Source of the DNA: Robiginitomaculum sp.
GTDB taxonomy: Bacteria; Pseudomonadota; Alphaproteobacteria; Caulobacterales; Maricaulaceae
Reading direction: 5' to 3'
Assembly: GCA_002733735.2 (NCBI GenBank)
Contig: NVWT02000005.1
Coordinates: 20,981 to 30,541, forward strand
DNA: 9,561 nucleotides
A program made the translations under genes and the position numbers. This document shows, one piece after another, positions 1 to 7,354 of this stretch. How positions within the stretch are numbered: position 1 is the first letter of the stretch; every line of letters begins with the position of its first letter. The notes beneath the pieces are model-generated. The model had not been told where the DNA came from, did not search any database, and worked only from the letters and a program-made list of their open reading frames with translations.

Positions 1-3000
1 CTGTTCAGAACCAAAGCTATCTTTAGCAAAATCAACAACTTCGATTGATTCAATATCATCAATTGAAACATCCCCCAGTACAGTCCACTCGATGAGTAAG
101 TCATTATTTGTTTGCGTTACATCCCCATTCAATACATATCGAATACTCCCACCTTCTGTTATCGTACTAGGGGGGGCATTTAAGTAGACCTGAGGAACAC
201 CGCCCACTACATCATCGTCTTGAATGGTTCCAAAGATCACTGTTTCATTGGCAACCCCTCCCGACACGTTTAATATCTCCAATTTTACGGTTTCGTCACC
301 TTCCACTGCGCCATCACCCAATGTCTGAACCCGTACTGTGGCTTGTCGTGAGTCACTTCGAAGACTTAAAGTTGGTGACCCAGATTTTTCCGCAAAATCT
401 ACGCCTTCTGTAGCTGTGCCACCATCAATTTGATATGTAATATCGACCCTTGAAAAAGTGGAGTTGTTATCCAAATCGAAGACAAAAACCATTTCAGACC
501 CCTCAATAACCGGATTTACAGTCACTGTGACCACAGGGTCGCGGGGTTTCACCTCAAATTCAACTTGGAATGATTTTGCAATATCTGATTTACCTTGGCG
601 CTGAACCGTGACGACTGCTGACTTAAAGCCAATGCTGCCGCTTGGTGTGCATGTAAACTGCTGGCGCAATGATGTGCGATTTACAAAAGTTACATTTAAG
701 CAATCAGGGAATTGCATGGTTAAGGTATCAGGCAAATTGCCGCCCGTTATCGTAAATGTAGTTGCGACATCAAGTTTTGCTTTTAGAGGAAATAAATCCG
801 ATATGACCGGAACAGGTTCTGGTGCACTAACTCGGATATCAAATCCAAATAATTGTGTGCCACTAGGCTTGTCATCAATCCTTCCCGACTTTACTCCCAC
901 TGGACTTTGGGGCGTGCAACGGAATTGTTGCTGCGAAGTCCCTCGGCTCACGGTGGTCAGGTCGGCACAATCGGCAATAAGGAACGCCAGTGTTGAAGGC
1001 AAATCAGTCCCTGTCACGGTAAAGGTCGTGGCCTCATTTAACGTTGCCGTAAGCGGGGATACGCCCGAGACCACAGGATCAGAGATGGCTTCTGTGACAA
1101 CCACACTGAATTCCTTCAAGACTGTTCCGCCAGAAACATTCTTCACTACACCGTTTTTAGTGCCGGCCGATAAGCTGGGTGTGCAACGAAATTGTTGTTC
1201 GCTCGCACCTCGACTAACGGTCGTCAGGTCAGCACAATCCGGGATGAAGAAAGCCAGTGTTGAAGGCATATCCGTCCCAATTACTGTAAAGGTTGTGGCT
1301 TGATTCAAGGTCGCTGTTAGCGGGGAAACGCTCATGACCACGGGATCAGGAGTGGGTTCCGCGACAACCACATTGAATTCTTTCAGGACTGTTCCGCCAG
1401 AAACATTCTTCACTACACCGTTTTTAGTGCCGGCCGAAAAGCTGGGCGTGCAACGGAATTGTTGTTCGGTCTTGCCCCGGCTAACGGCCCTCAAGTTAGC
1501 ACAGTCCGGGATGAAGAAAGCCAGTGTTGATTGCAAGTCTGTCCCAGTCACTGTAAAGTTCGTGACCTCGTTTAACGTTGCCGTAAGCGGGGATATGCTC
1601 AAGACTATAGAATCAGGGATGGCTTCTGAGACAACCACACTGAATTCCTTCAGGACTGTTTCGTTCGGCCCCTGTTTCACTTTTACTACACCGTTTTTGG
1701 TACCGGTCGATAAGCTGGGCGTGCAACGGAATTGTTGTTCGGTCGCACCTCGACTAACGGTCGTCAGATCAGCACAATCCGGGATGAAGAAAGCCAGTGT
1801 TGAAGGCAGATCCGTACCGGTCACGGTAAAGGTCGTAGCCTGACTGAACACTGCTGCAAGGGGTGAAACTCTGCTTATGAATGGTTCAACAACTCTCTGC
1901 TGAAATTCAACAGTGAAATTCATTAAAATATTTCCTTGGTTGTCTGTAAGCAAACCCGTTTTCATTCCCACTGTATTTGACGGTGTACATTCATATATTT
2001 TTCGAAGACTAGAGCTACTCTCTATGCTTTGAGCAAAGCACTCTGTCAGTTGGAAAGACATGGATATCGGCAAATTCTTGCCAACAACAGTAAATTTGGT
2101 CGGCTCATTTAAGAATGCAATCGTAGGAGAAATGCGGCTGATAGAAACTTCAGGATCAGCAACATCCGGTTCAGGCTCTACAATTAACGGGGAGATAGAA
2201 TTAGCCCCTGTTGCACCGCCAGTATCTCCAAAGGAGCGGCACACAACTGTCTTTCTTCCCCCCACACTGAAATTTAAGATGAATGAGCCTTGGATCGCAG
2301 GGTTTTCCAATATGAGAGGCGATGTGCGCGAAAATTCCGTATCACTCGCGTAACATTCCAGCCGTCGAAGCGGTCGTCTACGAGAGTCAGAATAGGAATA
2401 TGTGACTTGAAAGTCATCTTGCAAATTCCCTTCCGGGGCCGCAGTTATCTCCAATATAGAATCCAGATCAAAGTTTTCACTCGCCTCAATTCGGTCCAAG
2501 ACGTCCGCCCAAAATAGGACTTTGTTTCGCGTATAGGTTAAATTAAACTCCTTAAACCTTAGAAACAAAATGCGATCTAAAATACTGTTAGAAAAAGCTG
2601 CAAGGTCTTTTTGCTGTCCAATTGCAGTTAATTGTGTCCAAGTCGAATCATTGCCGGCTATTCCCCATTTTAATGCCCGAGCCAAGTTTCTATGCCCAAA
2701 GGCAAGGTATTCTTCCAAACCAGCCTGAACCATAACCTGATCATTGTATCGTCGCCCAACATCTAGGGCAATACCCCCTCCCAATACTATTTTGGTCGTT
2801 TGAGTGATCTGTGTAATATTGCCTACAATTGCGTCAGCGCAATCTGCTGCAATTGTATTTATCGATCCAGCTATTGCATCGGCTGATAGCCCGGAATCTT
2901 TTTGTGCTTTAAAATTCTTCCACCCATAAAGGCACTGTGCTGAATTGAAAAAATTCTCAACTCCTAAATTTGCCGCAATTATAGTATCATTTTTCCCCAC

Positions 3001-6000
3001 TTCATTGACGTAAATAGTGTAATACGACTCATATGCACTTTCAACAAATTTTAGCCCAGCCAACACACTCGACGCTTTGAAACCATCCGTCGTAAGAATG
3101 TCAATTGCTCCCACCATGGCATCAGGCAGGGCTAGAATGGTGTCAAACGCTTTTAAGGCGGCATCTACACGACCCTCCAATTTTGCACTGTCAGGTATCC
3201 TTCCTACTGCTTTAATCCCGCTTTTTACAGCTTTCTTGCAGTCAGAAAATTTCGCATCGTCATTCGTTGAATTAATGTAATCAATACAGCCTGGTGTAGA
3301 CAAAATTAAATCTACTATGATTGTAGCATCGCCGCGCAACTCCAAATAGTCTTCGGTTGGGTACTTTACCGCCATCGCTGAAGTAAGAAGGTCAATGGAA
3401 CTATTAAGCAAACCTAATACCTTCGCAGCATTTCTAAGCCGAGTTACATCGTCGTCGCTAGGTTGTGTATCTATTACATTCACGACACTGTCGGTGATGA
3501 CCTCAACACCGGATACTACCGCATCTCCGAAAGCGATTATTCGGTTTTCTAGAGTACGGTCTGCTGTTACAGCTTCAAGGGCATGAAAGTTTTCCATTAA
3601 CATTTTCTGGTCTTGGGACAATACAGGGCGTACCACTTGTAAGTAGTAGTGCATTCGTTTCCTGTCCGCACAATTCGGATCAGATATTTGAAAAAAATCT
3701 TTATATTCAGGGAACAAGCAATCGATTCTCTCCTTACTTTCAACCAAGTGAGCTTGGGCCGCCACTTGAGTAACCGCGGTTTTGCCGAGCAACGTCATTG
3801 CCGCCTCTAATTGATTATTATACTTGGCTTCATCCGCATCAAAATCTATTGAACTTGAAGTCAATAATTCATGAGTCGTGTCAGCAATTTGAATACCGTT
3901 ACTTAATTCACCATCTTCATCCAAAGATTGTAAAAATTGCCCAATTCGTATGCTTTTTCCGTTTAGTCTCTCAACAGTCGATTCTAAATCGAAAACATGA
4001 ACAATATCCTGGGCTAGCAATTCTCCCAATTGTATTGCGCCTACAGAAAAAGAAACTTTCTCACTAGGTAGGTAATTAAAAACTCCTGCGGCACTTGTTT
4101 TTCGCTCCACCCCTCCAATTATGTAATTTAACCCTTCGACGTAGGTATCAATAAATTTTCCGGATAGTGTAGATGAGTTGATTTTCAAATTAAATGAGGT
4201 GCTTGCTGAAAGGCCTCCGGGGTCCGTGGCTATAATTGTAACTGTTATATTCGATTCTTCCGTACCAACACCAAGCACTTCTGTATTTGAGACCGAGAAT
4301 CCAACATCTGATCGATCCATTCTTATGGAGTACGTCAAAACATCCCCATCGGGATCGCTAAAAGTGGTATCGCCCTGTGATGTATCAATTCTGAACGATA
4401 AACCGACTACAGCCTCTTGGTTGTTAACAGCATTCGACAGAATAGGTGCAAGATTCATAGGTTTTGGTGCCTCACTAGCCACTGCACTGCTTGTGATAGA
4501 GCGGATGATACCGGCATTGTCCTTAAAGCTCATAAATGCTCTTTTTGTAGCCGCATCCAAAGCGATTGTTCCATTGCTTTGATCGGTTACGAACATGGCA
4601 AAGAATTTGGGCGTAGAACCAATCACTGTACTGACGCTAGCCCCAAGCGCAGAAGTACAAATGGATTGCGCATCGGTCTCACAAAGTTGCAAGTCCAGGG
4701 GTAGAGCCTGATTGCCGGTGTCCACTGACACGGTTATAGCTGCGTCGGATGAACCTGCCACATCACCAACACCTATGTTGATCGCCGAGGCGGTCATGAA
4801 GCTGATGCCGTTCACTGGTAACTTGATAATGCCATCATTGCTGGGCGTGGCTCCAATGGAAAGAATATCTGAAACCGGGCGGTCATCTACCGAGATGAAC
4901 ACCGTATTTACGCTGGGGATTTCTGAGACACTGGTTTGATCGCAAACAATATTATAAAATATGTTCTGCCCAGTACTGACAGATACTGGTGTTAGCGCCA
5001 ATACAAACGAAAGGGTTTGCCCGATGCCGATATCAAACGGTGCGTTAAGGGAACCGAAGGGAATGTTGGCTGGGTTGGTCTGTTGATAATCTAGCGAAAC
5101 CGGTAATACACCCACTGGTGCCACAATTGAGCAATTCAGAGCTGGATGTACCCCAGCATTAATTACCGACAAAAACACGGTAATGGCAGGCCCTCCGAGA
5201 TAACCGCTGCGAGCTGAAGGTAATACAGACGAAAACAACGTGGTCTGCCCTACATCAGGAGAAACATCAGAAATCTCTGCCGTAACGCCAAAAACAGTAG
5301 CCCCGGAAAGCCCGGAAACAGACTCACCACCGGTAAAGATGTCGACAACTCCATCATCATTGATGTCTATGCCTCCGCTGACGCTCATACCAAGTGCATC
5401 TCCATTTAGGGCTCCAGCAATGACAAAGCCGTTGGCACCATTAAAGAAAGTAAAATCTGTAGAGATGAGCGGCGGGTACCCATTGTTGTTGCCATAAATG
5501 ACATAAGCTCCGCCTTGGTTTGACCGTAAGGTCGGGAAGGAAAATGGTGCACCGATGATAATATCATCCAGCCCATCACGATTGACATCACCAGCATGGG
5601 CAACTGATATACCCAGCTTGTTATTTGTCTTTCCACGAACAGTAAAACCGCTCTGTTGCCCCCCGGTAGAGAGCAGGGACAGTTGCGACAGTTCAAGCTT
5701 CCCGCCAAAGCCTGTGGTTTTACCAAACACCACATAAGCCTCGCCTCTGTTCGAACGCGCCATGTTCGCACCGATGATCACATCTGCAATACGGTCGCCA
5801 TTGATATCGCCAGCAGAGGATACTGAGATACCGGCGGCATCATTATAAGCCGCTCCGTTCAGGGCAAACCCATTGGCACCATCGACGGCGGCCAGATCAA
5901 ATGTCGGCGTAAAAATTCCAGTGTGACCAAAAATCACATAGGCCGTTCCCGCAAATGGTCGCCCACCGGGACTTGCCCCAGGAGCGCCGACTAGCAGATC

Positions 6001-6867
6001 ATCAATGCCGTCCCCATTGACATCACCGGCGCCGGCAACAGATTTCCCAGCGGCATCGTTTGCCGCTGCGCCATTTAGGGAGAAGCCGCTAATGCCATCC
6101 AGTGAGGATAGCTTGATACTAGCAGAAAATCCGGTAGGTTTGCCAAACACCACATAGGCGGCACCTGCATCAACGCGATTGCTAGGGTCGGCATTGGCCG
6201 CCCCAACAATAATATCATCCATGCCGTCGCCGTTGATATCACCGGCAGCGGCAACCGAGATGCCGACAGCATCGCCCAAGGCGTTCCCTTTCAAGGTAAA
6301 GCCGGCGTTGCCATCCAAAGAGGACAACTCCAGAACCGGGGTAAAAGCTCCCGTTTTGCCAAACACCACGTAGACCATTCCGGCGTTGCTCTTGCTACCT
6401 ATTGACGCAAATGGCGCCCCGATAACCATGTCATCAATGCCATCGCCGTTAACATCTCCCGCTGGGCTAATAGCCCAGCCTGACTTAGCACCTGCGGCAA
6501 CCCCATTAATAACAAAGCCAACGCTACCATTAAGCGCCAGCAAGTCGACCGAGCCGGTAAACCCACCGGTTTTGCCAAAGATGACATAGGTCTGACCCGC
6601 TTGCGCCAGCATGCCTCCAGGATTAGCCATCGGCAGGCCCACAGCCATATCGCCAATGCCGTCATTATTTATATCGCCAACTGCCGCAATGCGAACCAAC
6701 GAGGTGTCTACACCGAACGCTCTGAATGAAAAGCCATCGCCAACATTCAATGTCGCCAGATCAACGGTGGCAGGGAAACTACCCGCATTAGCCGACCGAG
6801 CTATGAATAAGACCCCAACAAGGAAGGAGATCACCAAAATACTAAAAAAGCGAAAAAAAACTCTCAT
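1..6867 (-). CDS. Giant exported mosaic protein: FG-GAP propeller, IPT/TIG-like and Calx-beta domains (C-terminus beyond window)
   Basis: An open frame of 2,289 codons runs from ATG 6867-6865 to base 1 without a stop, so the C-terminus is missing. The start is chosen because GGAGG lies 6 bases upstream and a signal peptide follows at once. Domains by residue: signal peptide 1-28; seven FG-GAP blades about 29-535; module shared with the neighbouring large gene about 540-798; cadherin-like domain about 805-899 (SDPDGDVLTYS, ATDPGG); small beta domain 903-949 (GKFID...AGVFNYLPSEKVSFSVG); unrecognised, mostly helical region about 950-1470; Ig-like domain about 1470-1560 with Cys1505 and Cys1543; six IPT/TIG-like repeats about 1568-2107; Calx-beta about 2108-2219; a second Calx-beta-like domain begun at about 2220. 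FG-GAP and Calx-beta domains usually bind calcium, and such architectures are typical of surface or secreted adhesins. That role is inference. No catalytic motif was seen. Base composition looks lower in G+C after about base 4440. Confidence 0.93.
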   Translation of the reverse strand, partial: MRVFFRFFSILVISFLVGVLFIARSANAGSFPATVDLATLNVGDGFSFRAFGVDTSLVRIAAVGDINNDGIGDMAVGLPMANPGGMLAQAGQTYVIFGKTGGFTGSVDLLALNGSVGFVINGVAAGAKSGWAISPAGDVNGDGIDDMVIGAPFASIGSKSNAGMVYVVFGKTGAFTPVLELSSLDGNAGFTLKGNALGDAVGISVAAAGDINGDGMDDIIVGAANADPSNRVDAGAAYVVFGKPTGFSASIKLSSLDGISGFSLNGAAANDAAGKSVAGAGDVNGDGIDDLLVGAPGASPGGRPFAGTAYVIFGHTGIFTPTFDLAAVDGANGFALNGAAYNDAAGISVSSAGDINGDRIADVIIGANMARSNRGEAYVVFGKTTGFGGKLELSQLSLLSTGGQQSGFTVRGKTNNKLGISVAHAGDVNRDGLDDIIIGAPFSFPTLRSNQGGAYVIYGNNNGYPPLISTDFTFFNGANGFVIAGALNGDALGMSVSGGIDINDDGVVDIFTGGESVSGLSGATVFGVTAEISDVSPDVGQTTLFSSVLPSARSGYLGGPAITVFLSVINAGVHPALNCSIVAPVGVLPVSLDYQQTNPANIPFGSLNAPFDIGIGQTLSFVLALTPVSVSTGQNIFYNIVCDQTSVSEIPSVNTVFISVDDRPVSDILSIGATPSNDGIIKLPVNGISFMTASAINIGVGDVAGSSDAAITVSVDTGNQALPLDLQLCETDAQSICTSALGASVSTVIGSTPKFFAMFVTDQSNGTIALDAATKRAFMSFKDNAGIIRSITSSAVASEAPKPMNLAPILSNAVNNQEAVVGLSFRIDTSQGDTTFSDPDGDVLTYSIRMDRSDVGFSVSNTEVLGVGTEESNITVTIIATDPGGLSASTSFNLKINSSTLSGKFIDTYVEGLNYIIGGVERKTSAAGVFNYLPSEKVSFSVGAIQLGELLAQDIVHVFDLESTVERLNGKSIRIGQFLQSLDEDGELSNGIQIADTTHELLTSSSIDFDADEAKYNNQLEAAMTLLGKTAVTQVAAQAHLVESKERIDCLFPEYKDFFQISDPNCADRKRMHYYLQVVRPVLSQDQKMLMENFHALEAVTADRTLENRIIAFGDAVVSGVEVITDSVVNVIDTQPSDDDVTRLRNAAKVLGLLNSSIDLLTSAMAVKYPTEDYLELRGDATIIVDLILSTPGCIDYINSTNDDAKFSDCKKAVKSGIKAVGRIPDSAKLEGRVDAALKAFDTILALPDAMVGAIDILTTDGFKASSVLAGLKFVESAYESYYTIYVNEVGKNDTIIAANLGVENFFNSAQCLYGWKNFKAQKDSGLSADAIAGSINTIAADCADAIVGNITQITQTTKIVLGGGIALDVGRRYNDQVMVQAGLEEYLAFGHRNLARALKWGIAGNDSTWTQLTAIGQQKDLAAFSNSILDRILFLRFKEFNLTYTRNKVLFWADVLDRIEASENFDLDSILEITAAPEGNLQDDFQVTYSYSDSRRRPLRRLECYASDTEFSRTSPLILENPAIQGSFILNFSVGGRKTVVCRSFGDTGGATGANSISPLIVEPEPDVADPEVSISRISPTIAFLNEPTKFTVVGKNLPISMSFQLTECFAQSIESSSSLRKIYECTPSNTVGMKTGLLTDNQGNILMNFTVEFQQRVVEPFISRVSPLAAVFSQATTFTVTGTDLPSTLAFFIPDCADLTTVSRGATEQQFRCTPSLSTGTKNGVVKVKQGPNETVLKEFSVVVSEAIPDSIVLSISPLTATLNEVTNFTVTGTDLQSTLAFFIPDCANLRAVSRGKTEQQFRCTPSFSAGTKNGVVKNVSGGTVLKEFNVVVAEPTPDPVVMSVSPLTATLNQATTFTVIGTDMPSTLAFFIPDCADLTTVSRGASEQQFRCTPSLSAGTKNGVVKNVSGGTVLKEFSVVVTEAISDPVVSGVSPLTATLNEATTFTVTGTDLPSTLAFLIADCADLTTVSRGTSQQQFRCTPQSPVGVKSGRIDDKPSGTQLFGFDIRVSAPEPVPVISDLFPLKAKLDVATTFTITGGNLPDTLTMQFPDCLNVTFVNRTSLRQQFTCTPSGSIGFKSAVVTVQRQGKSDIAKSFQVEFEVKPRDPVVTVTVNPVIEGSEMVFVFDLDNNSTFSRVDITYQIDGGTATEGVDFAEKSGSPTLSLRSDSRQATVRVQTLGDGAVEGDETVKLEILNVSGGVANETVIFGTIQDDDVVGGVPQVYLNAPPSTITEGGSIRYVLNGDVTQTNNDLLIEWTVLGDVSIDDIESIEVVDFAKDSFGSEQ
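211..546 (-). repeat. Calx-beta domain (residues about 2108-2219)
   Basis: The domain shows the Calx-beta signatures in order: V...VTVNPVIEGSE near its start, G-T-A-T-E-G-V-D-F in the middle, D-G-A-V-E-G-D-E-T, and G-T-I-Q-D-D-D at the end. Bases 1-210 encode what looks like the first part of a second, more divergent copy (ITEGG..RYVLNG..., then IEWTV), which the window cuts. Calx-beta domains bind calcium in many exported bacterial proteins. A run of seven G on the plus strand at 170-176 lies in the second copy. Confidence 0.85.
547..2166 (-). repeat. Six tandem IPT/TIG-like repeats
   Basis: Six units of about 89-92 residues follow the pattern SP..A....TTFTV.G.[DN]LP, then a Cys, then exactly 16 residues, then Cys-Thr-Pro, then G.K[NS]G. 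Approximate spans on the plus strand are 1894-2166, 1618-1893, 1351-1617, 1084-1350, 817-1083 and 547-816. The outer two units are the most divergent. Units 2 to 4 are close to identical over long stretches at DNA level. The fold call (Ig-like IPT/TIG) rests on the TFTVTGTDL pattern. The conserved cysteine pair implies one disulfide per repeat in an oxidising compartment. They probably act as a stalk. Confidence 0.85.
2458..4020 (-). other. Unrecognised, largely helical region with six cysteines
   Basis: Residues about 950-1470 of the giant protein lack the Gly/Thr/Asn-rich beta pattern seen on both sides and look amphipathic and helical, with many A, L, I, K, D and E. Six cysteines lie at residues 1050, 1066, 1194, 1210, 1312 and 1343, which could pair sequentially at spacings of 16, 16 and 31. 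Hydrophobic stretches such as ITQTTKIVLGGGIALDVG are too short or too polar to be called membrane segments with confidence. I recognise no family and give no function. Sampled lines here are AT-rich (for example 19 G+C of 60 at 2941-3000). Confidence 0.6.
4474..5250 (-). repeat. Shared module, copy in the giant FG-GAP protein
   Basis: Residues about 540-798 align end to end with residues about 344-617 of the visible part of the other large protein. Landmarks found in both are TTLFSS[VI]LPSARSG, VNTVF[IL]S, DILSIGATP, SFMTASA.NIGVGDV, FFA.FVTDQS and R.S.[TV]TS. Four cysteines (579, 642, 729 and 737 here) have equivalents in the other copy, including the local pattern CET[DN]A.S[IV]C. The module is likely beta-rich and disulfide-bonded outside the cytoplasm. 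I recognise no named family, though two halves resembling DUF11-like beta sandwiches are possible. Confidence 0.88.
5263..6783 (-). repeat. Seven FG-GAP repeats (beta-propeller)
   Basis: Seven calcium-loop motifs of the form D-[IV]-N-x-D-x-x-x-D start at residues 65, 138, 210, 282, 354, 427 and 501, a steady period of 72-74 residues. Examples are GDVNGDGIDDMVIGAP and GDINGDGMDDIIVGAA. Most blades also carry the YV[IV]FGK 'FG' strand. Seven copies match the closed seven-bladed propeller of integrin alpha chains. Blade 5 has Arg where Gly is usual (NGDRIAD). Blade 7 is the most divergent (DINDDGVVDIFTGGE). The expected role is calcium-stabilised ligand binding outside the cytoplasm. Confidence 0.92.
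6784..6867 (-). other. Sec signal peptide of the giant FG-GAP protein
   Basis: Residues 1-28 have a positive start (MRVFFRFF), a hydrophobic core (SILVISFLVGVLFIA) and a typical signal peptidase I site, A-N-A before Gly29. There is no lipobox cysteine, so the mature protein is predicted to be a soluble or surface-exported protein rather than a lipoprotein. Codons 3-5 contain a run of eight T on the coding strand (bases 6853-6860). Confidence 0.85.
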
Positions 6868-6873
6868 AAAAAG

Positions 6874-6878
6874 CCTCC
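6874..6878 (-). promoter_or_regulatory. Shine-Dalgarno site of the giant FG-GAP gene
   Basis: Read on the minus strand this is GGAGG followed by CTTTTT and then ATG at 6867, a spacing of 6 bases. It decides the start. Another ATG at 6880 overlaps the site but is out of frame and reaches a stop after 12 codons. I could not find a convincing sigma-70 promoter pair in the 100 bases upstream. Confidence 0.85.
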
Positions 6879-6936
6879 ATTAGCAACTTCGCAACCTAAC
6901 ATAGAAAAACACCCTTATTCAAGGCCGAACCTATGA

Positions 6937-7296
6937 GGTTATTTATTGTTGGTGTGGTCTGAGGATGTAAGACTCATCAGACTGGTGGCGCAAGGCTATG
7001 ACCTAAAATCCGCTTTGGCGGAAAACCGGGTCAAATCCATTGATGAATATGCCGCCAAAAAGAAACTCGATCTTGGCGATGCCCGCAGGCTAGTGCCTTT
7101 GGGTTATCTTGCTACTGATATTGTGGAGGCGATACTCAATGGCCACCAACCCGTTGATCTAACGGTAACGCGACTCAGGCAATCGAACCAGTTACCCTTA
7201 CTATGGTCAGAGCAACGTAGCTGGCTTGGGTTTAGTCAGAATCATCAGCGAACCAGTCTCGCACCAATTTCCCTTATTAACAGAGAATTTTTCTAA
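6937..7296 (+). pseudogene. C-terminal relic of a serine-recombinase-family protein
   Basis: A plus-strand frame follows the stop TGA at 6934-6936 and ends at TAA 7294-7296. It has no ATG start; the first candidates are TTG 6946 or 6949 and GTG 6952. The stretch RLVPLGYLATDIVEAIL, then NGHQPVDLT, then LPLLWSEQRSWLGF, resembles the common C-terminal end of large 'recombinase family' serine recombinases (usual form: LAPDIVEAIL.GRQPV.LT...LPLDW..QR..LGF). The resolvase catalytic domain and zinc-ribbon region are absent; the minus-strand start of the giant FG-GAP gene occupies the space where they would be. The last 20 or so residues do not fit the family. I infer a decayed fragment of a mobile element or prophage integrase. 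Residual translation is possible, since GAGG lies 7 bases before TTG 6946. Confidence 0.72.
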
Positions 7297-7354
7297 GCGC
7301 GCAGGGTAATCATTTCTCTTAGCTAGGAACAGGGCGCCCAAAGAGCTGGCCAAC
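7297..7354. other. Short non-coding gap downstream of the right-hand gene
   Basis: This lies between the recombinase relic and the stop codon of the right-hand gene. It contains the 8-base palindrome GGGCGCCC at 7332-7339. Neither strand shows a stable stem followed by a T-run, so no intrinsic terminator can be called. Confidence 0.5.

Noticed and set aside
608..1843. Long plus-strand open frames (608-1303 and 1334-1843) with internal repetition
   Set aside because: They are antisense shadows of the six IPT/TIG-like repeats on the minus strand. Their repetition comes from that array, and the minus-strand frame has the coherent domains, signal peptide and ribosome site.
817..1893. Regularly spaced near-identical DNA blocks as a CRISPR array or satellite
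   Set aside because: The blocks are long, in frame and encode conserved protein repeats with no spacer structure.
5406..5771. Minus-strand frame of 121 codons
   Set aside because: It lies in another frame inside the FG-GAP propeller; the main frame shows the regular calcium-loop motifs there.
6898..6922. Possible promoter for the giant gene: TTGAAT (6922-6917) and TATGTT (6903-6898) on the minus strand
   Set aside because: The spacer is only 13 bases, too short for a normal sigma-70 promoter, and no better pair was found.
6928..6940. Inverted repeat AACCT-ATG-AGGTT upstream of the giant gene
   Set aside because: Five-base arms are too short to call an operator or terminator, and part of it lies at the edge of the recombinase relic.
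7332..7339. Palindrome GGGCGCCC as a terminator stem for the right-hand gene
   Set aside because: It has no loop and no following T-run, so it does not make an intrinsic terminator.
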